A stretch of 64,000 nucleotides of DNA. Source: Capitulum mitella (taxonomy: Eukaryota; Arthropoda; Thecostraca; Pollicipedomorpha; Pollicipedidae). The stretch covers positions 21,762,596 through 21,826,595 of the forward strand of contig CP099844.1 of the NCBI GenBank assembly GCA_030062745.1, read 5' to 3'. The notes under the pieces are model-generated. The model made no database searches. It had not been told where the DNA came from and saw nothing but the letters and a program-made list of their open reading frames with translations. Below are positions 10,696-21,100 of the stretch, one piece after another. A program made the position numbers and the translations under genes. Position 1 is the first letter of the stretch, and each line of letters begins with the position of its first letter.

Positions 10696-12771
10696 CTGGG
10701 AGAGGGCAGACGTCAGACGCGGGAGGTGCTGACAGTCAGCTGGAGCCACTGGGAACGGAGCAATGGTGGTGGCGTTTGGTTAAAAACGTACAGAAACGGA
10801 CTCGGTTTAATGATGGTCGCAGCTGCCGGGAAGGTTTCTTTTCCCATCCAAGGTCAGCACAGAAAGAACGTTTCGACTGCGTACTGGAACAAGATATCGG
10901 TAGATTGTTCAAAGGAGCAAATGCCCTATCGAGTCATCGGCACTAAAACGTGACGGCGAGACAAAGCTACTGTTTCAACATCTCATTAGTATGCGGATAG
11001 TCCGACTCCCGGAGGTCTCCTCGGGCGCCAGACGAGCTGCAAAAACCCGTCTGCCGATCACGGAACGACCGGTGTCAATCAGCCAGTTAAAACGACGACA
11101 TTAAATCCCTCTCGGAGCGCGGCGCGGCACGTGTGCCCGTACTTGGACGCGCGGCTGGCGGCGCTGCCCTCCTGGGCCACCAGCGAGCTGTCCTGCTCCT
11201 GCATCAGCGACGCCGGGCGGCGCCGCGGCCGGCTCAGCTCCTCCGGGATCTCGATGTCGGCATACAGGTCGTCGTTGAAGGCCGGCGTGCCGGCACGGCG
11301 CGACAGCGACGACGCCCTGCCGAGGTCACGGGGGTCACGGAGGTCACAGGGGTGCCGGCGTGGAAGGTCGTGCCGGTCATCGGACGACTCAGGGACCGTG
11401 CGATCTCGCCAGAATAATCCCGTCACTGGTCAACATTTGGTTAAAGATGTGTCTCAATCGCTAGATTTCTTCACGAGAAATTAAAAAAGCACTCTGCTAC
11501 ATTATTAGCGCAGCTGTTGCTCTGCTGTTGCTGTTGTTATAACCATCAGCTTCCGGGCGCATTGGGTTCCATACGGATTATCTAGATCCTCTGTAGGAAA
11601 GTAGCCAAACTTTACTCAGTGCAGGCCATAACCCTCCAAACATGTCTGCCTCTGAAAACATGGATTCTGTGGGAATGGAAGAAGGGCTTGAGTGAAATGA
11701 AAGAAGCGCTGAGGAGCGTATCTGCCCGTGGGATGGGAACCTGCCGTTTCTCCCCAGCTTCAGGCTGGCGATGGCTTCTAGAGCTCTCCGGCTTTTAGGG
11801 ACCGCCGTTCCCTAGCCGACAAACAATTTCCAGAGCTTTTTCCTATGAAGGAGTATCCAACGCACTGGGATGCGGCTGCTTTTGTTATCAGCGTCCTTTC
11901 AAAGCCTCCGTTTTCAGAGCCGCCGCCGAATACGCACTTCTGCCTAATTCGCCGTCCTCCAGCGAGAAAAATACGTACTGCGCTGCAATTTTCAACACGA
12001 CCCGGGTTCCCGCCAAACTTGTTCTGATATTTCCATTCAGGCTCAACGTGACCCTTTGGCGACGTGCCAGCCTGGCTGCGTTCGGCGCGATCACCTGACG
12101 GCTCCGGAGCCAGGAAGACATCACCCTAATCCACCTTCCCGCAGCGTGACCTCGCCCGGCCTCCGTCCGCCGCGCCCGCTATCACGGCGCAGCAGAGGCC
12201 TCCCGCCGGTCCCCCGCCTCCCGGAGCGCCCACGCTCCCCGTCCCTGACACCCGCTCCCCGCCGGCGCGGCGCTCACCGTATGGCTCTGGCGTCGCGTTC
12301 CATCGACTGGCGCGTGGCTTGCAGCCGGCTGACCGAGCTGGCGCGCAGGTGGCGCGCGCGCGACAGGTGCTCCATGCTCTGCTCGGCCGAGCTGATGGCC
12401 GACTCCATGCGGCCGGCGCTGGCGCGGCGGCCGCGCGCCGCGACGCCGCCCTCCTCCAGGTCCAGCTTCTGGCTGCGCATCTGGCGCAGCAGCTGCTCGT
12501 TGAGCGCCTGCTCGTCGCTGAGGCAGCTGGGCCGGCGGCGCGGCCGGCTCAGCTCCTCCGGGATGGCGATGTCGCCGTACCAGTACTGCCACTCGTCGCC
12601 GGCCAGCGTGTCCGAGCCGGGCCAGAAGCGGGCGCGTTGCGGCAGCTGGTACAGCAGCGGCCGGTCCACGGCCGGGTCGTAGGCGCCCCGCTCGAGCGGC
12701 GCCGGCGCGCGCAGCGAGCGCAGCAGGTTGTTGCGCCGGTCCAGCGCCGGGTACATGGCGGCGAGACTCAT
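10359..12771 (-). CDS. Block A: myofilin-like muscle protein candidate, three exons
   Basis: I join exons 12771-12278, 11316-11143 and 10695-10359, all junctions phase 2, giving 334 residues (276 if the middle exon is skipped). The N-terminus reads MSLAAMYPALDRRNNLLRSLR; the centre is rich in Arg, Ser and Gln; the end is a Ser/Thr-rich segment (SVKASSVQRMSSSETTTKEM) and a Pro/Trp motif (YVPRWLENHP). No enzyme motif is visible. The related blocks B and C carry a TYDY...ESSY signature that resembles what I remember of insect myofilin, a thick-filament protein made in many splice forms, so I suggest that family with low confidence. An acceptor (GTGCCCAGCAG) sits only 9 nt before the ATG, so the first exon may be internal and fed by upstream exons, possibly from B or C. 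Confidence 0.6.
11143..11316 (-). CDS. Block A exon 2: 174-nt symmetric cassette exon
   Basis: Acceptor GACCTCGGCAG|G and donor TCCAA|GTACGG give phase 2 at both ends, so the exon can be included or skipped without changing frame. It encodes 58 residues including YADIEIPEELSRPRRRPASL, a close copy of exon 1's YGDIAIPEELSRPRRRPSCL. This points to an internal exon duplication and an alternatively spliced cassette. The donor is not a strong consensus. Confidence 0.66.
12278..12771 (-). CDS. Block A exon 1
   Basis: The exon runs from ATG 12771 (acceptor 9 nt upstream, with an open frame between) to donor ATACG|GTGAGC, phase 2. It contains YGDIAIPEELSRPRRRP followed by a Leu/Gln-rich helix and a Ser/Arg-rich end. 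The IPEELSRPRRRP segment is duplicated in exon 2. Confidence 0.72.
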
Positions 12772-12799
12772 GGCTGGCGCCTGCTGGGCACGCTCGGCT

Positions 12800-13270
12800 G
12801 TGGACGGACGGAAGCGGTCACTGGCGACTGGGGAGCATCGTCCGTTACTGTGAGGTGTCTGCCAGCTGGGGATGATGGTCCGATATTACGAGGCGGTCAT
12901 TGGCGACTAGGGCTCATGGCCCGTTACCGTGAGGCGGCCACTGGAGGCTGGGAAGAGTGGTCCGTTATTGTGAGGCAGTCACTGGCGACTGAGGGTTGGT
13001 CTATCATTGTGAGGCGGTACTGACTGGTGCTGGAAATGCTGGCCGCGACTGTGCCGCTAGTGACGCCAGGCGGTCACTGGCGGCGGCAGAAGCCGGCCTG
13101 TGGTTGGAAGACGGTCTTTGGCGATTGGGTCTGTTGGCAGCCAGGTAAGCTAGCATAATCTTGGATTGTGAGGCAGTCATCGGCGACTGGCGCCGGCGGC
13201 CTTAGTGAAGAGGATTTCACTGGTGACTTGGCCACCGTCCTGTTACTAGCCGCGTTCACTGGCAGCTGGC
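12800..13270. repeat. Degenerate minisatellite, about 40-45 bp unit
   Basis: Repeated variants of GTGAGGCGGTCACTGGCGAC followed by a TGG..TCCGTTA tail are seen at roughly 12815, 12890, 12940, 12970 and 13065. Located just upstream of block A exon 1, it probably lies in an intron or promoter region. Similar GGTCA/GGCGACTGG motifs build the array at 19255. Confidence 0.7.
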
Positions 13271-14866
13271 GCTACTGGCCGAAGTTCGTGAAGAAGAAGA
13301 AGAAGAAGTGGGTACAGATAACGTTTGGTACTGACGACTGCTGTTTGCCTGAAGTCCAGGCAACTTCACAGACTTCGCACAGTGCCCATCTAAAACTGTC
13401 CCGATGACGTAACGGTGTTGAACACATTGCTACCACCGAGTTCAAGGTGACATTCATATGCATGCATATGTACGAAATGAGTGTCTATATGTAGGACGTG
13501 AAACGCTGAAGAAATTTGCAGTTGTGAAACAACAACCTGGGGTTGGACCATTTATTTTACATACAAACATAAGACAAACGGATACAAAATGGGCTTTACT
13601 TTGCAGGAGCACTACAGACATGTCTTGGTAATAACATATATTTTGCACAGTGACGAACACATGGAGAGGACACACCCAGAACGGCTGCTTTTAAATCGCC
13701 GCTTTGTTCGTTTCGGAACACCTATTTTTACAAACATTGCTATTTTTCTGGCCATGGGCTTTATTTCAACATCTGCACCGTTATTACTCCCCTGAAAATC
13801 ACGTTTACTTGCAGTCTGCACGCCTATGTAATCGCGCGCTATTAAGTGTTAAAATGTTAATTAACGATGGCGTGGCTAACTAAGCATCACAAAAGCAGAC
13901 AAGACAGCAAGAACGGAGATACCAAGAAGACAACAAAAATATGCAAAAATCCTTCATCATTGGCACCTACATGATTCTAATCCCAACAAATTTTAATTAT
14001 TAAGTATTCTAATGTCAAAAAAGGGCAGCAACTTTTAGTTACATGGCTACGGGGACCAGAAAAGCTCGGGCTATGCGTGGGTACACCATATAATCACTAC
14101 TGAACCTACAATTGTAAACCCCACTGCAGGGGTACATCAGCTGACGGTCATCACCTCGACGATGGAGGCTTTGTACGGACGAAAATTTGGAACATGAACG
14201 AGGTTTGAAGTACGGCCGATTTAACATGCCCGTTTACGTAATTTGATTTACGTGAATCGTCCATGTGAATGTCAGAAACAGCGGCTCTATTTCTAGATAA
14301 CGTAATACCTAGAGAGGGCCAGAACGCTTCGAGATAAACGGTTATCTGGTAACAGCTGAAATAAAAACGGTCTTTGTTGCTCGAAACACTAGCTGACCAC
14401 TGGGCTCGATTTAAGTCCGGCGATATTGAGATTCGCTGTCAAATTTCGCTAAGTGAGATCGATGAGCTTGTATAACGCAAGTTAAAGTTAACGCTCCTAA
14501 AATAACTCGAACAATGATGTGGTCCGATTAAATTTTCACGACATTATTTAGCGTGCGACGCAAGTGGTACCACTGAAAACTGCTACCGTCTCTGAATCGT
14601 CTAAAATCAAAAGGTTGAGTTTCAGGAGCACGCATGATGATTGATGGTATCGCCATTCGATCTTGATTTTTACGCCACATGAAACATCAACGATCGCGTC
14701 GCTCCTCGCTCTGAAAAGCACGACGAAAATCCAGCAGTAGATTGAACCACATAACTAGAGTTCCAGGCAGTTCCACGTTTCGGTCCAAGTCCGAAGAAGA
14801 AGACCCGCTTCTCCGTGCCGCAGCATTGCTCTGAGTGCGATTCGCGGCCGTCAACTCCGCCCGGTG
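13271..14866. other. No supported gene
   Basis: AT-leaning DNA between blocks A and B. Short frames (up to 73 codons) show no motif. It may be intronic if A and B belong to one locus. Confidence 0.5.
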
Positions 14867-15550
14867 TTACTCGTATCGGACCGAGCGTTTGGTGGTGGAG
14901 GACGACTCGGACGAGGCCACCTTCCTGGAGACGCTGGAGCTGACCTGGGCCGAGCCGAGACTGGACGCCTTCACCGAGGCACCGGCCTCGGCGCGCGTCG
15001 ACAGCGCCGAGCCGCCGCCGGCCGGCGTGTCGTACAGGCCCATCGCCTCGAACTCGTCGTCGATCTGGCGCAGGGCGCGGCGCGTGCGCGTGCCGAGGTC
15101 CTCGCCGGACTCGCCGGCGACGGCGGCTCGCGGCCCGTCCTCTTGCGGCGCGGCGGCGCGCGGCCGGCCGCGGCGCAGCGACGCGATCAGCTCCTCCGCG
15201 TCCACGTCCAGCTCGGCGTCCACCAGCTTCGGGCGCGGCTTCAGCGCCAGGAAGTCGTCGTCGTCGATGTCGACGCGCAGCCGGCGCGGCGGCGGGTCGG
15301 CGGCGCGCGCGGCCGGGAGCGGCGCCGAGAATTCCGCCTCGCCCAGCATCAGTGGCCGCAGGTCGCCGTAGATCGGCCGCTCGGCGAACCGCTCGGCGAA
15401 CGACTTCTTGCCAGGCGGCGGGCTGGAGGCGCGGCGGCCCTCCTTGCGGTCCAGGTAGTCGAGCATGTCCTGGTAGCTGCTCTCGCCCACCTTGAAGTTG
15501 TAGTCGTACGTGTGGTGGCGCGGCCGGCGGCGGTGCGACATGGCGGCCAT
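14867..15550 (-). CDS. Block B: myofilin-like exon with TYDYNFKVGESSY motif
   Basis: A 227-residue frame starting at ATG 15550. A clear acceptor (CTGTCGTTGCAG) lies 8 nt before the ATG, so a 5' UTR or coding exon must lie upstream. Residues about 14-35 read TYDYNFKVGESSYQDMLDYL and match block C's TYDYIHRMRESSYRPMTEYL. The middle is acidic and Arg-rich (VDIDDDDFLALKPRPK); the end (ASVKASSLGSAQVSSSVSRK...SSTTK) resembles block A exon 3. A possible phase-0 donor, GCCCAG|GTCAGC, near the end could splice to block A exon 1, which accepts phase 0; otherwise the frame stops at 14867. Function is unknown; a thick-filament myofilin role is my best guess. Confidence 0.58.
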   Translation of the reverse strand: MAAMSHRRRPRHHTYDYNFKVGESSYQDMLDYLDRKEGRRASSPPPGKKSFAERFAERPIYGDLRPLMLGEAEFSAPLPAARAADPPPRRLRVDIDDDDFLALKPRPKLVDAELDVDAEELIASLRRGRPRAAAPQEDGPRAAVAGESGEDLGTRTRRALRQIDDEFEAMGLYDTPAGGGSALSTRAEAGASVKASSLGSAQVSSSVSRKVASSESSSTTKRSVRYE

Positions 15551-15649
15551 GGGCGGCTCTGCAACGACAGGAGGCGCCAGTCAGTGACACGGCGGCGGAC
15601 GGCTCGCCTGGGGCGGCGGCGGCGCCGGCCCGAGCGGGGCAGCCCGGCC

Positions 15650-16165
15650 GGCCGGCGTGTCACCGGCTGGCGCCCCTGCCGGACAGAGAGCCGCCCCTGC
15701 TGAGCACCGCGGCGCCCCTGCCCCTACTAAGCAACGTGGCGCCCCTGCTGAGCAGAGAGCAGACAGCCGCCCCTGCTGAACACCGCGGCGCCTCTGCCCA
15801 GCAGAGAACTGCCCCTGTTCAGCACCGCAGCGGCCCTGCCGAACAGAGAGCCGCCCCTGCTGAGCACCGCAGCGCGTCTGCCAGGCAGCAAACTGCTCCT
15901 GCTCAGCATCGCAGGTGCAAAGTAGGGGGCAGTTTGTTTGACAGTTTGTGGCAGTTTCTCTGCCGGAGAGAAGTTCGCCCGGCTGGAGGAGGTGCTGCTC
16001 GACCGGCTGTCCTCGAAGAAGGCGGTGTTCGACCGCCGGCCGGAGGACCATCCTGACCATCGCGACTGAGCGCTGTGGCGCCCGTGCCGGGCAAAATACC
16101 GCCCCTGCTGAGCGCTGCGGCGCTCCTGGCCGGCAGGGAACCGCCCCTGCCAGGCATCGCATGGT
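15650..16165. repeat. Minisatellite of about 27/54 bp interrupted by a gene fragment
   Basis: The array is built from CCGCCCCTGCTGAGCACCGC and close variants, in two halves: 15650-15915 and 16062-16165. Between them is non-array DNA carrying the 90-bp copy at 15968-16057. The array lies just upstream of block B's acceptor. Confidence 0.8.
15968..16057 (+). pseudogene. 90-bp copy of the giant gene's terminal exon
   Basis: This stretch matches 28705-28616 (minus strand) with three differences over 90 positions by my reading (about 97%). It encodes EKFARLEEVLLDRLSSKKAV and the following [10 protein letters not shown] before a TGA stop. No intron sequence is included, and its orientation is opposite to the source gene. 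If the minus-strand block B transcript starts upstream of it, that RNA would carry sequence antisense to the giant gene's mRNA. It cannot encode a working protein alone. Confidence 0.85.
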
Positions 16166-16574
16166 GGCAAAATCCCGGACGTTCGCCTTTCCCGACATAA
16201 GGAACATTATGCTCCCTTTGTTGCCCCGCAACTCATGTAAACCAGTCTGCCCAGTGTAGACAGGCCTTGCACCGTGTGTTGTTCAAGTAAAGATTCGACG
16301 GCAGAGAGACTAAACGCAGTTTGTTATGAACTGAGCCAAGTGTTCTGAAGCATGTAACGCCAGAACCACAGCGCAAGCCGAGCTCAGTTTGCCGCGCGGA
16401 TCTTGATTCCGCTCATGGGTGTCGATTTCTGTAACCGATTTGGGGTGGGGGGGGGGGGGCGGCCGAGGGCACGACAACCTAACTTCCCCAAAGTGCGGGT
16501 TTCTCAACGGATTTAGCCCACTTTTTTGACCAACAGAAATTTATGAGTTGTTTTATGACTATTTATGGAATAAA

Positions 16575-16591
16575 AAATTACATTTCTTTCC

Positions 16592-16649
<58 letters not shown>

Positions 16650-16666
16650 GGAAAGAAATGTAATTT
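16575..16666. repeat. 20-bp inverted repeat around (TA)n
   Basis: The arms AAATTACATTTCTTTCCGTG (16575-16594) and its exact reverse complement (16647-16666) flank about 52 bases of pure TA repeat. The whole is a near-perfect palindrome that would form a long hairpin or cruciform. It lies inside the hAT-like element. Confidence 0.9.
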
Positions 16667-16683
16667 ATATATATATATATATA

Positions 16684-16816
16684 TGGGTAGATAGATGGAT
16701 AGATGAATAGATAGATGGATAGATAGATAGACAGATAGATAGATAGTTAGACAGATAGATAGATAGATGGGTAGATAGATAGATAGGTAGACAGAAAATA
16801 GAAAGATAGATAGATA
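16684..16816. repeat. (GATA)n tetranucleotide microsatellite
   Basis: Runs of GATA/GATG with occasional GGTA and GACA variants, inside hAT-like copy 1. Confidence 0.9.
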
Positions 16817-16999
16817 CATAGCTTTGGACTTTATTCTTTACTTTCCGCCTATCTCTCATCTATTGCGGCCGTTCTTTTCGTTATTATTACTCACTTCCCT
16901 TTAAAACGGCAGAAAACATGAGGCAAACAAACATTGGAGGGTGCCTAAATGAGCAGGGCCCTCCCAAAAGAATACAAATCGACACCTCGGATTCCGCTA

Positions 17000-18317
17000 G
17001 TTTTTGGCGAAGCGTTCCTAATTTGGGGCAATTTTCCGCAGATGCCGAACCAAGGAGCGCAGGAGGATCTAGATCGTGCCGCGCAGTCTTTGTTGAGCCT
17101 GGGTCGTCCGTGGCCGTTGCACCAGGGTTATGGCTTTCCTCAGGCGGTTGCAGAGTCGTGATGCATAGCTGGACTAGACATCCAAATGGGAAGAATTTTC
17201 GGTAGCTCGCATTCTGATGCGGAACGTGCATGCACATTGTTAAAGAAGTCAAGGTCATAATGCCGCCAAGTAGCGACCTGCACATGACCCGACATTTCAG
17301 GAACGGCTCTTCCTGAGGTATTAATTCTTGTGGTCAGACGCCTCAACCCAGCCGATCCTGATCCCGTTCGCCCTTCAAAAGGCCGTTAGGCGTCGAACAT
17401 TACCGTTAGGTGTCAAAAAAGACACCGTCGGACACCTTCCAGTGCCTATCTCCAGAACAATCGCTGGGAAATCCGACATTGTCCAGGAAGCTGGGACGCC
17501 GACAGGGCTCAGCAAATACCGGCGGTGCCGGCTCTGCCTGACCGTGACCGGCCAGCGGCAGCAGAGACCGTGGACCCGCCGCCGAGGGCGGGGGTTCAGG
17601 AGAGTTGAACGGCCCGGCGGACGAGGCGAACCGGCCCCGACCGGCGCCGGCGGTCGACGAACTGGCGAAATGGCGGGCTTCCGATCTTGACCTCACGGCC
17701 CGGACCGGCGGGATTCCGCCGCCCCGGCCGGCCGACGGCAGCGGGCCGGCAGCCGCGTCACGTGGCGGGATGACTGCACCGACCCCGCCGGATGGAGAGA
17801 CAATGGAGATGTTTGTGTTCAGTCGCGCCGCCACGTCGCAAAGTCCCGTGTGGTTCCGACCGCTCCTCAAAAATCCCGGCGGTGATGAAATATGCATGTG
17901 CACATAGTTCACTAGATTTGCGCAGTCAGGCATCTGACAGTGACAGATGAATTTGCATTCCAGAAGCAAAAGGGTTACTGCTGGCGAGAGGAGTTCCCTG
18001 GTGTTGTAAGCCCGAGGCGAATTATTCAGTGAAACGGCGCTTGCCGCTGATCGTAAGCAGACCAGACGCAAACAGGAGAACCCTGGAGTTCGTGACCGAT
18101 GTTTATGCTGTGTTTGCGCCGAATTGACTAGGCATGTTCCCATCCGTTTCAGAGAGATGCCGCGGTCATACTAAAGGCTGTTGCTGGTCGAATCGCCGAC
18201 CGCAGTCCCTCGTCGTCAGTCACCCAATTCCCTCCGATTGAACACGATGGAAAACAATGTCACCATCCGCGCTGATGTAGCTGATTGTTGCCTGTTAGAT
18301 ACCTTATCGGTGACAGG
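17000..18317. other. No supported gene; CpG-rich block at about 17490-17790
   Basis: A GC- and CpG-rich block (about 17490-17790) stands out from AT-leaning flanks and contains a long but unrecognisable minus-strand frame (17406-18143, 245 codons) with no domain. It could be a promoter or 5' UTR exon for block B, which needs an upstream exon. This is a positional guess only. Confidence 0.4.
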
Positions 18318-18541
18318 CTGCAAATCAGGGGTGTCGATTTTTACTCGTTTGAGAGGGCCCTGCCCCACCAAATGTTGATTTGGGCCCATCCGATGTTGGT
18401 TTGGGCCGTCCCAATATTTTCTGCCGATGTTAAAGGGAAATGACTAATACTAACGAAAAACGACCGCAATAGATAAAGAGGCAGGCAAAAAGTAAAACAT
18501 AAAATCTAAAGCGATTTAGCTGCCTATCTTTCATCTTCTTC

Positions 18542-18543
<2 letters not shown>

Positions 18544-18592
<49 letters not shown>
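18544..18592. repeat. (TA)n microsatellite
   Basis: About 24 TA repeats in hAT-like copy 2; further TA-rich DNA continues to the edge of the nested MITE. Confidence 0.95.
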
Positions 18593-18596
<4 letters not shown>

Positions 18597-18607
18597 GCAC
18601 ATATATA

Positions 18608-18867
18608 CAGGGACGTAGCCAAGGGGGGCGTGGGGGCCATCCCCCCCTGAGCCAAACAGTCAACACTAGATACATAGAGATTTCGCAGGAGTACGGAATA
18701 GCGACCACATATACGTTGCAAAACAAACATTATATGTATTGCTGTGGGTTAAATATGAGGTCAGTTACGTAAAATTGCTGCTTTTTCCTATAAACTTCAT
18801 CATATGCCAGTGGTATATGACAAAGTTTGACATTTAGCCCCCGAGGAAAGTCCTTGCCACGTGCCTG
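18608..18867. mobile_element. 260-bp MITE with CAGG.ACGT.GC termini
   Basis: The left end CAGGGACGTAGCCAAGG and the right end (reverse-complement CAGGCACGTGGCAAGGA) are inverted repeats, and both sides are flanked by TATATA. Its reverse complement aligns along nearly the full length with 59185-59425 (shared CATATAATGTTTG, GCAAC.TATAT, GCGAAATC and CATATG hairpin). It has no coding capacity. Confidence 0.82.
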
Positions 18868-19254
18868 TATATATATATATCTGTATGCATCGGGATAAAT
18901 GCAATTTTTCATTTCATAAAGAGTAACAAAAAACCTACAAATTTCCGTTGGTCAAAATGAAATGGGCTAAATCCGTTAAGAAACCCACTTTTGGGGGAAG
19001 GGGCTAGGTTGTCGGGCCCTCGGCTCGGCCCTCCCAATGATTTACAGAAACTGACATCCTCTGCTTCAAATGCAAACATTTTTCTATGTGCATGTCTGAA
19101 GTGTAACTAGACTGGTGCTACTTTTTTCGTCAGATCTTAAGTTGACTTCCGTGTTCGCAGGCGCAGTCGCTGACATCCAAAGGACGCCATTCTTGGCCGC
19201 CGTCAAGCGCCAACAGACAGGTCTGAGTGGGCGGTGTGCACCGCTGCGGTAAGC

Positions 19255-19890
19255 GCCGGTGGTCAGCCAAGATGACGTCACCGGCCAGCCGTGACCGCGG
19301 TGAAATTCCTGTCCCCTTGTCGGCGGTCATCAGGCCAGGTTTTCAGCGTTGGTCGGCTGTGTCACACGAGACGGGTCAACAGTCTGGTCGGCAGTGACCC
19401 AGATCAGGTCGCCGGCCAGGGGAACCCAGGACATGTCTCCAGTCGTTGGTCAGTGGTGACCCAGGCTAGCTGATCTGTCGTCAGCGGTCAGGTCGAACAC
19501 CATTAATCAGCCAATACTGTCTAAGTTCGAACACCACTCCCTGGTCATGGGCAGTGGTCATGGTTAGTGAATACCTAGATCAGACCGGCAGGTAGTCATT
19601 GGCTAGCGGTCATCCAGGTCAGGCCACCAGCCGCTGGTCAACAGCGCCCCAGGTCAGGTTAGCAGCCGCTGATCAGCGGTGACCTGGGTAAGGTTCCTAA
19701 TTGTTGGTCAGCAGTGGCCCAGATCGGGTCACCAACCGCCGGCCAGCCGTGGCCCAGACTGGGTCACCTGTCACCGCTGGGCGGTGACCCAGGCCGGGTC
19801 ACCAGTCGCCGGTCAGTGGTGGCCCAAACCGGGTGACCAGCCGCCGGTCAGTGGTGACCCAGGTCGGGTTACCAGCCGGCCAACGTCGCG
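19255..19890. repeat. Degenerate minisatellite, about 40-45 bp unit
   Basis: Many variants of GGTCAGTGGTGACCCAGGTC followed by GGGTCACCAGCCGCC recur, best conserved from 19690 to 19880. The unit has internal dyad symmetry (GGTGACC/GGTCACC). Confidence 0.85.
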
Positions 19891-21100
19891 CCGGTGTCCC
19901 CGGTTCTGTCCGGCTGGGACGGCGCCGCCGCGACGGCCGTCCGCGGGAGGCGGCGAACTATGCCAGCTATCTGGAGCGGCCGCGACCGAAATACGCCCCG
20001 GGCGCGGCTGCCAGCGGCGGCGACGGCGGCGCGACACGGCGACACCGGTCGCCCGGAGGACGGGGTCGGCCGACCTCGCCGCCCACCGGTGCCGCCCACC
20101 GCAGCCGACCCGCCGACCCCCCCCCAGTTACAGGCAGAGCAACAAACGGAAACCTTGTTTGATTGTCGATAGAGGTGAAGACGTGTCATTTGCAGTATTC
20201 AAAGCACAGCTTATGTCCTGTTCAAAAAGGACAGTCTGTAGGCTATATGGTGTCGATGAAAACAGGTCCAGAATGAAATGACATTTCAGTGGGAAACCCT
20301 CTGCGGTTAAATTTATGGTCCGAATTGACTAACTTCACTGCAAAATGTTGGTACGCCGAAAATTACATTCTCTAGTTCACATACAGATCATCGGTCATCG
20401 ATAGTTGCAGATATTTTCCTGCCTCGAGCCCTTCCTAGCACACTTACATTGGGTTTTGCTCCATTGCATTACAATGACGGCATGCGAATATTCGTCAAAT
20501 TTACTCAATCGTTATGTGATGTGTTTTATAAGATATTGGTTCATTGCTGAGATCTTTACTGCATGAGCTATCCCCTTGCATTCCGACTGGATTTCGAAGT
20601 TTAACATGTCTCCTGTAAAGTCACGTTTATTGCCAATATTTAACAACCAATACGATCATAGTGTTAAGATCAATGCCGCGCAAGTGAATACTCCCTACAC
20701 AGAATAGGAATGCTAAATGGATTGTTCTTAAGGGATGAGACCTGAGTAAAGGGCGAACATCTGTCTCTGTCTACAGGGTGGCTCTTGATCTTGTTAGACC
20801 CTAACGAGAGTTGACTGCAACCGAAACTGCCCGACAAGTATTCGCACGAACAACAGCGCAAATCTCCCAGCTAGCGCTTTCTCTTCGGTTCCACTAGTGG
20901 CACATGAACGATGCGAGTTCTCCTCTGGCCTACGTTGGGTCGATCTCGTTGGGAAGACTGGAGCCAAGTCGGCTTCTTCAGGTTGATCGATAACCGGACA
21001 GACTGACAGCTTCGTCCTCCAGCAGCTGTTCGGTCCGGCCAGACGGACAGCTTCGTCTTCAGCAGCCGCTCGGGCCGGGCGGAGGTCGGCCCGGTCGCTG
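19890..21100. other. No supported gene; CpG-rich block at 19890-20140
   Basis: The first 250 bases are highly CpG-rich and could be a promoter or untranslated exon for block B or its locus. The remainder, to block C's stop codon, is AT-leaning non-coding DNA and presumably includes block C's 3' UTR. Confidence 0.4.

Larger units (their letters stand above)
16414..16990 (-). mobile_element. hAT-like non-autonomous element, copy 1
   Basis: The ends are CATGGGTGTCGATTT and AAATCGACACCTCGG, approximate inverted repeats related to CAGGGGTGTCG. It is flanked by a perfect 8-bp duplication ATTCCGCT (16406-16413 and 16991-16998). The interior holds a (TA)n hairpin and a GATA repeat. In reverse orientation it aligns well with copy 2 (18326-19063), for example TTAAAGGGAA..TGA.TAATA and CGCAATAGAT. 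It has no transposase frame. The 8-bp duplication and end sequence point to the hAT superfamily. Confidence 0.8.
18326..19063 (+). mobile_element. hAT-like non-autonomous element, copy 2, with nested MITE
   Basis: Begins CAGGGGTGTCG and ends GACATCCTCTG (inverted repeats with mismatches). Flanks are CTGCAAAT (18318-18325) and CTTCAAAT (19064-19071), an 8-bp duplication with one change. It is the inverse-orientation partner of copy 1. A separate 260-bp MITE (18608-18867) is inserted in its internal TA tract. Confidence 0.8.

Noticed and set aside
15581..16231. Minus-strand 216-codon frame and several others across 15.6-16.2 kb
   Set aside because: They are translations of the 27/54-bp minisatellite plus the antisense of the captured exon fragment. 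No start, splice or domain evidence.
16559..16859. Open frames of Tyr/Ile/Leu/Ser repeats near 16.6-16.85 kb
   Set aside because: They are translations of (TA)n and (GATA)n microsatellites.
17406..18143. Minus-strand 245-codon frame
   Set aside because: Composition changes sharply inside the frame and no domain is recognisable; most of the length comes from a CpG-rich block where stops are rare.
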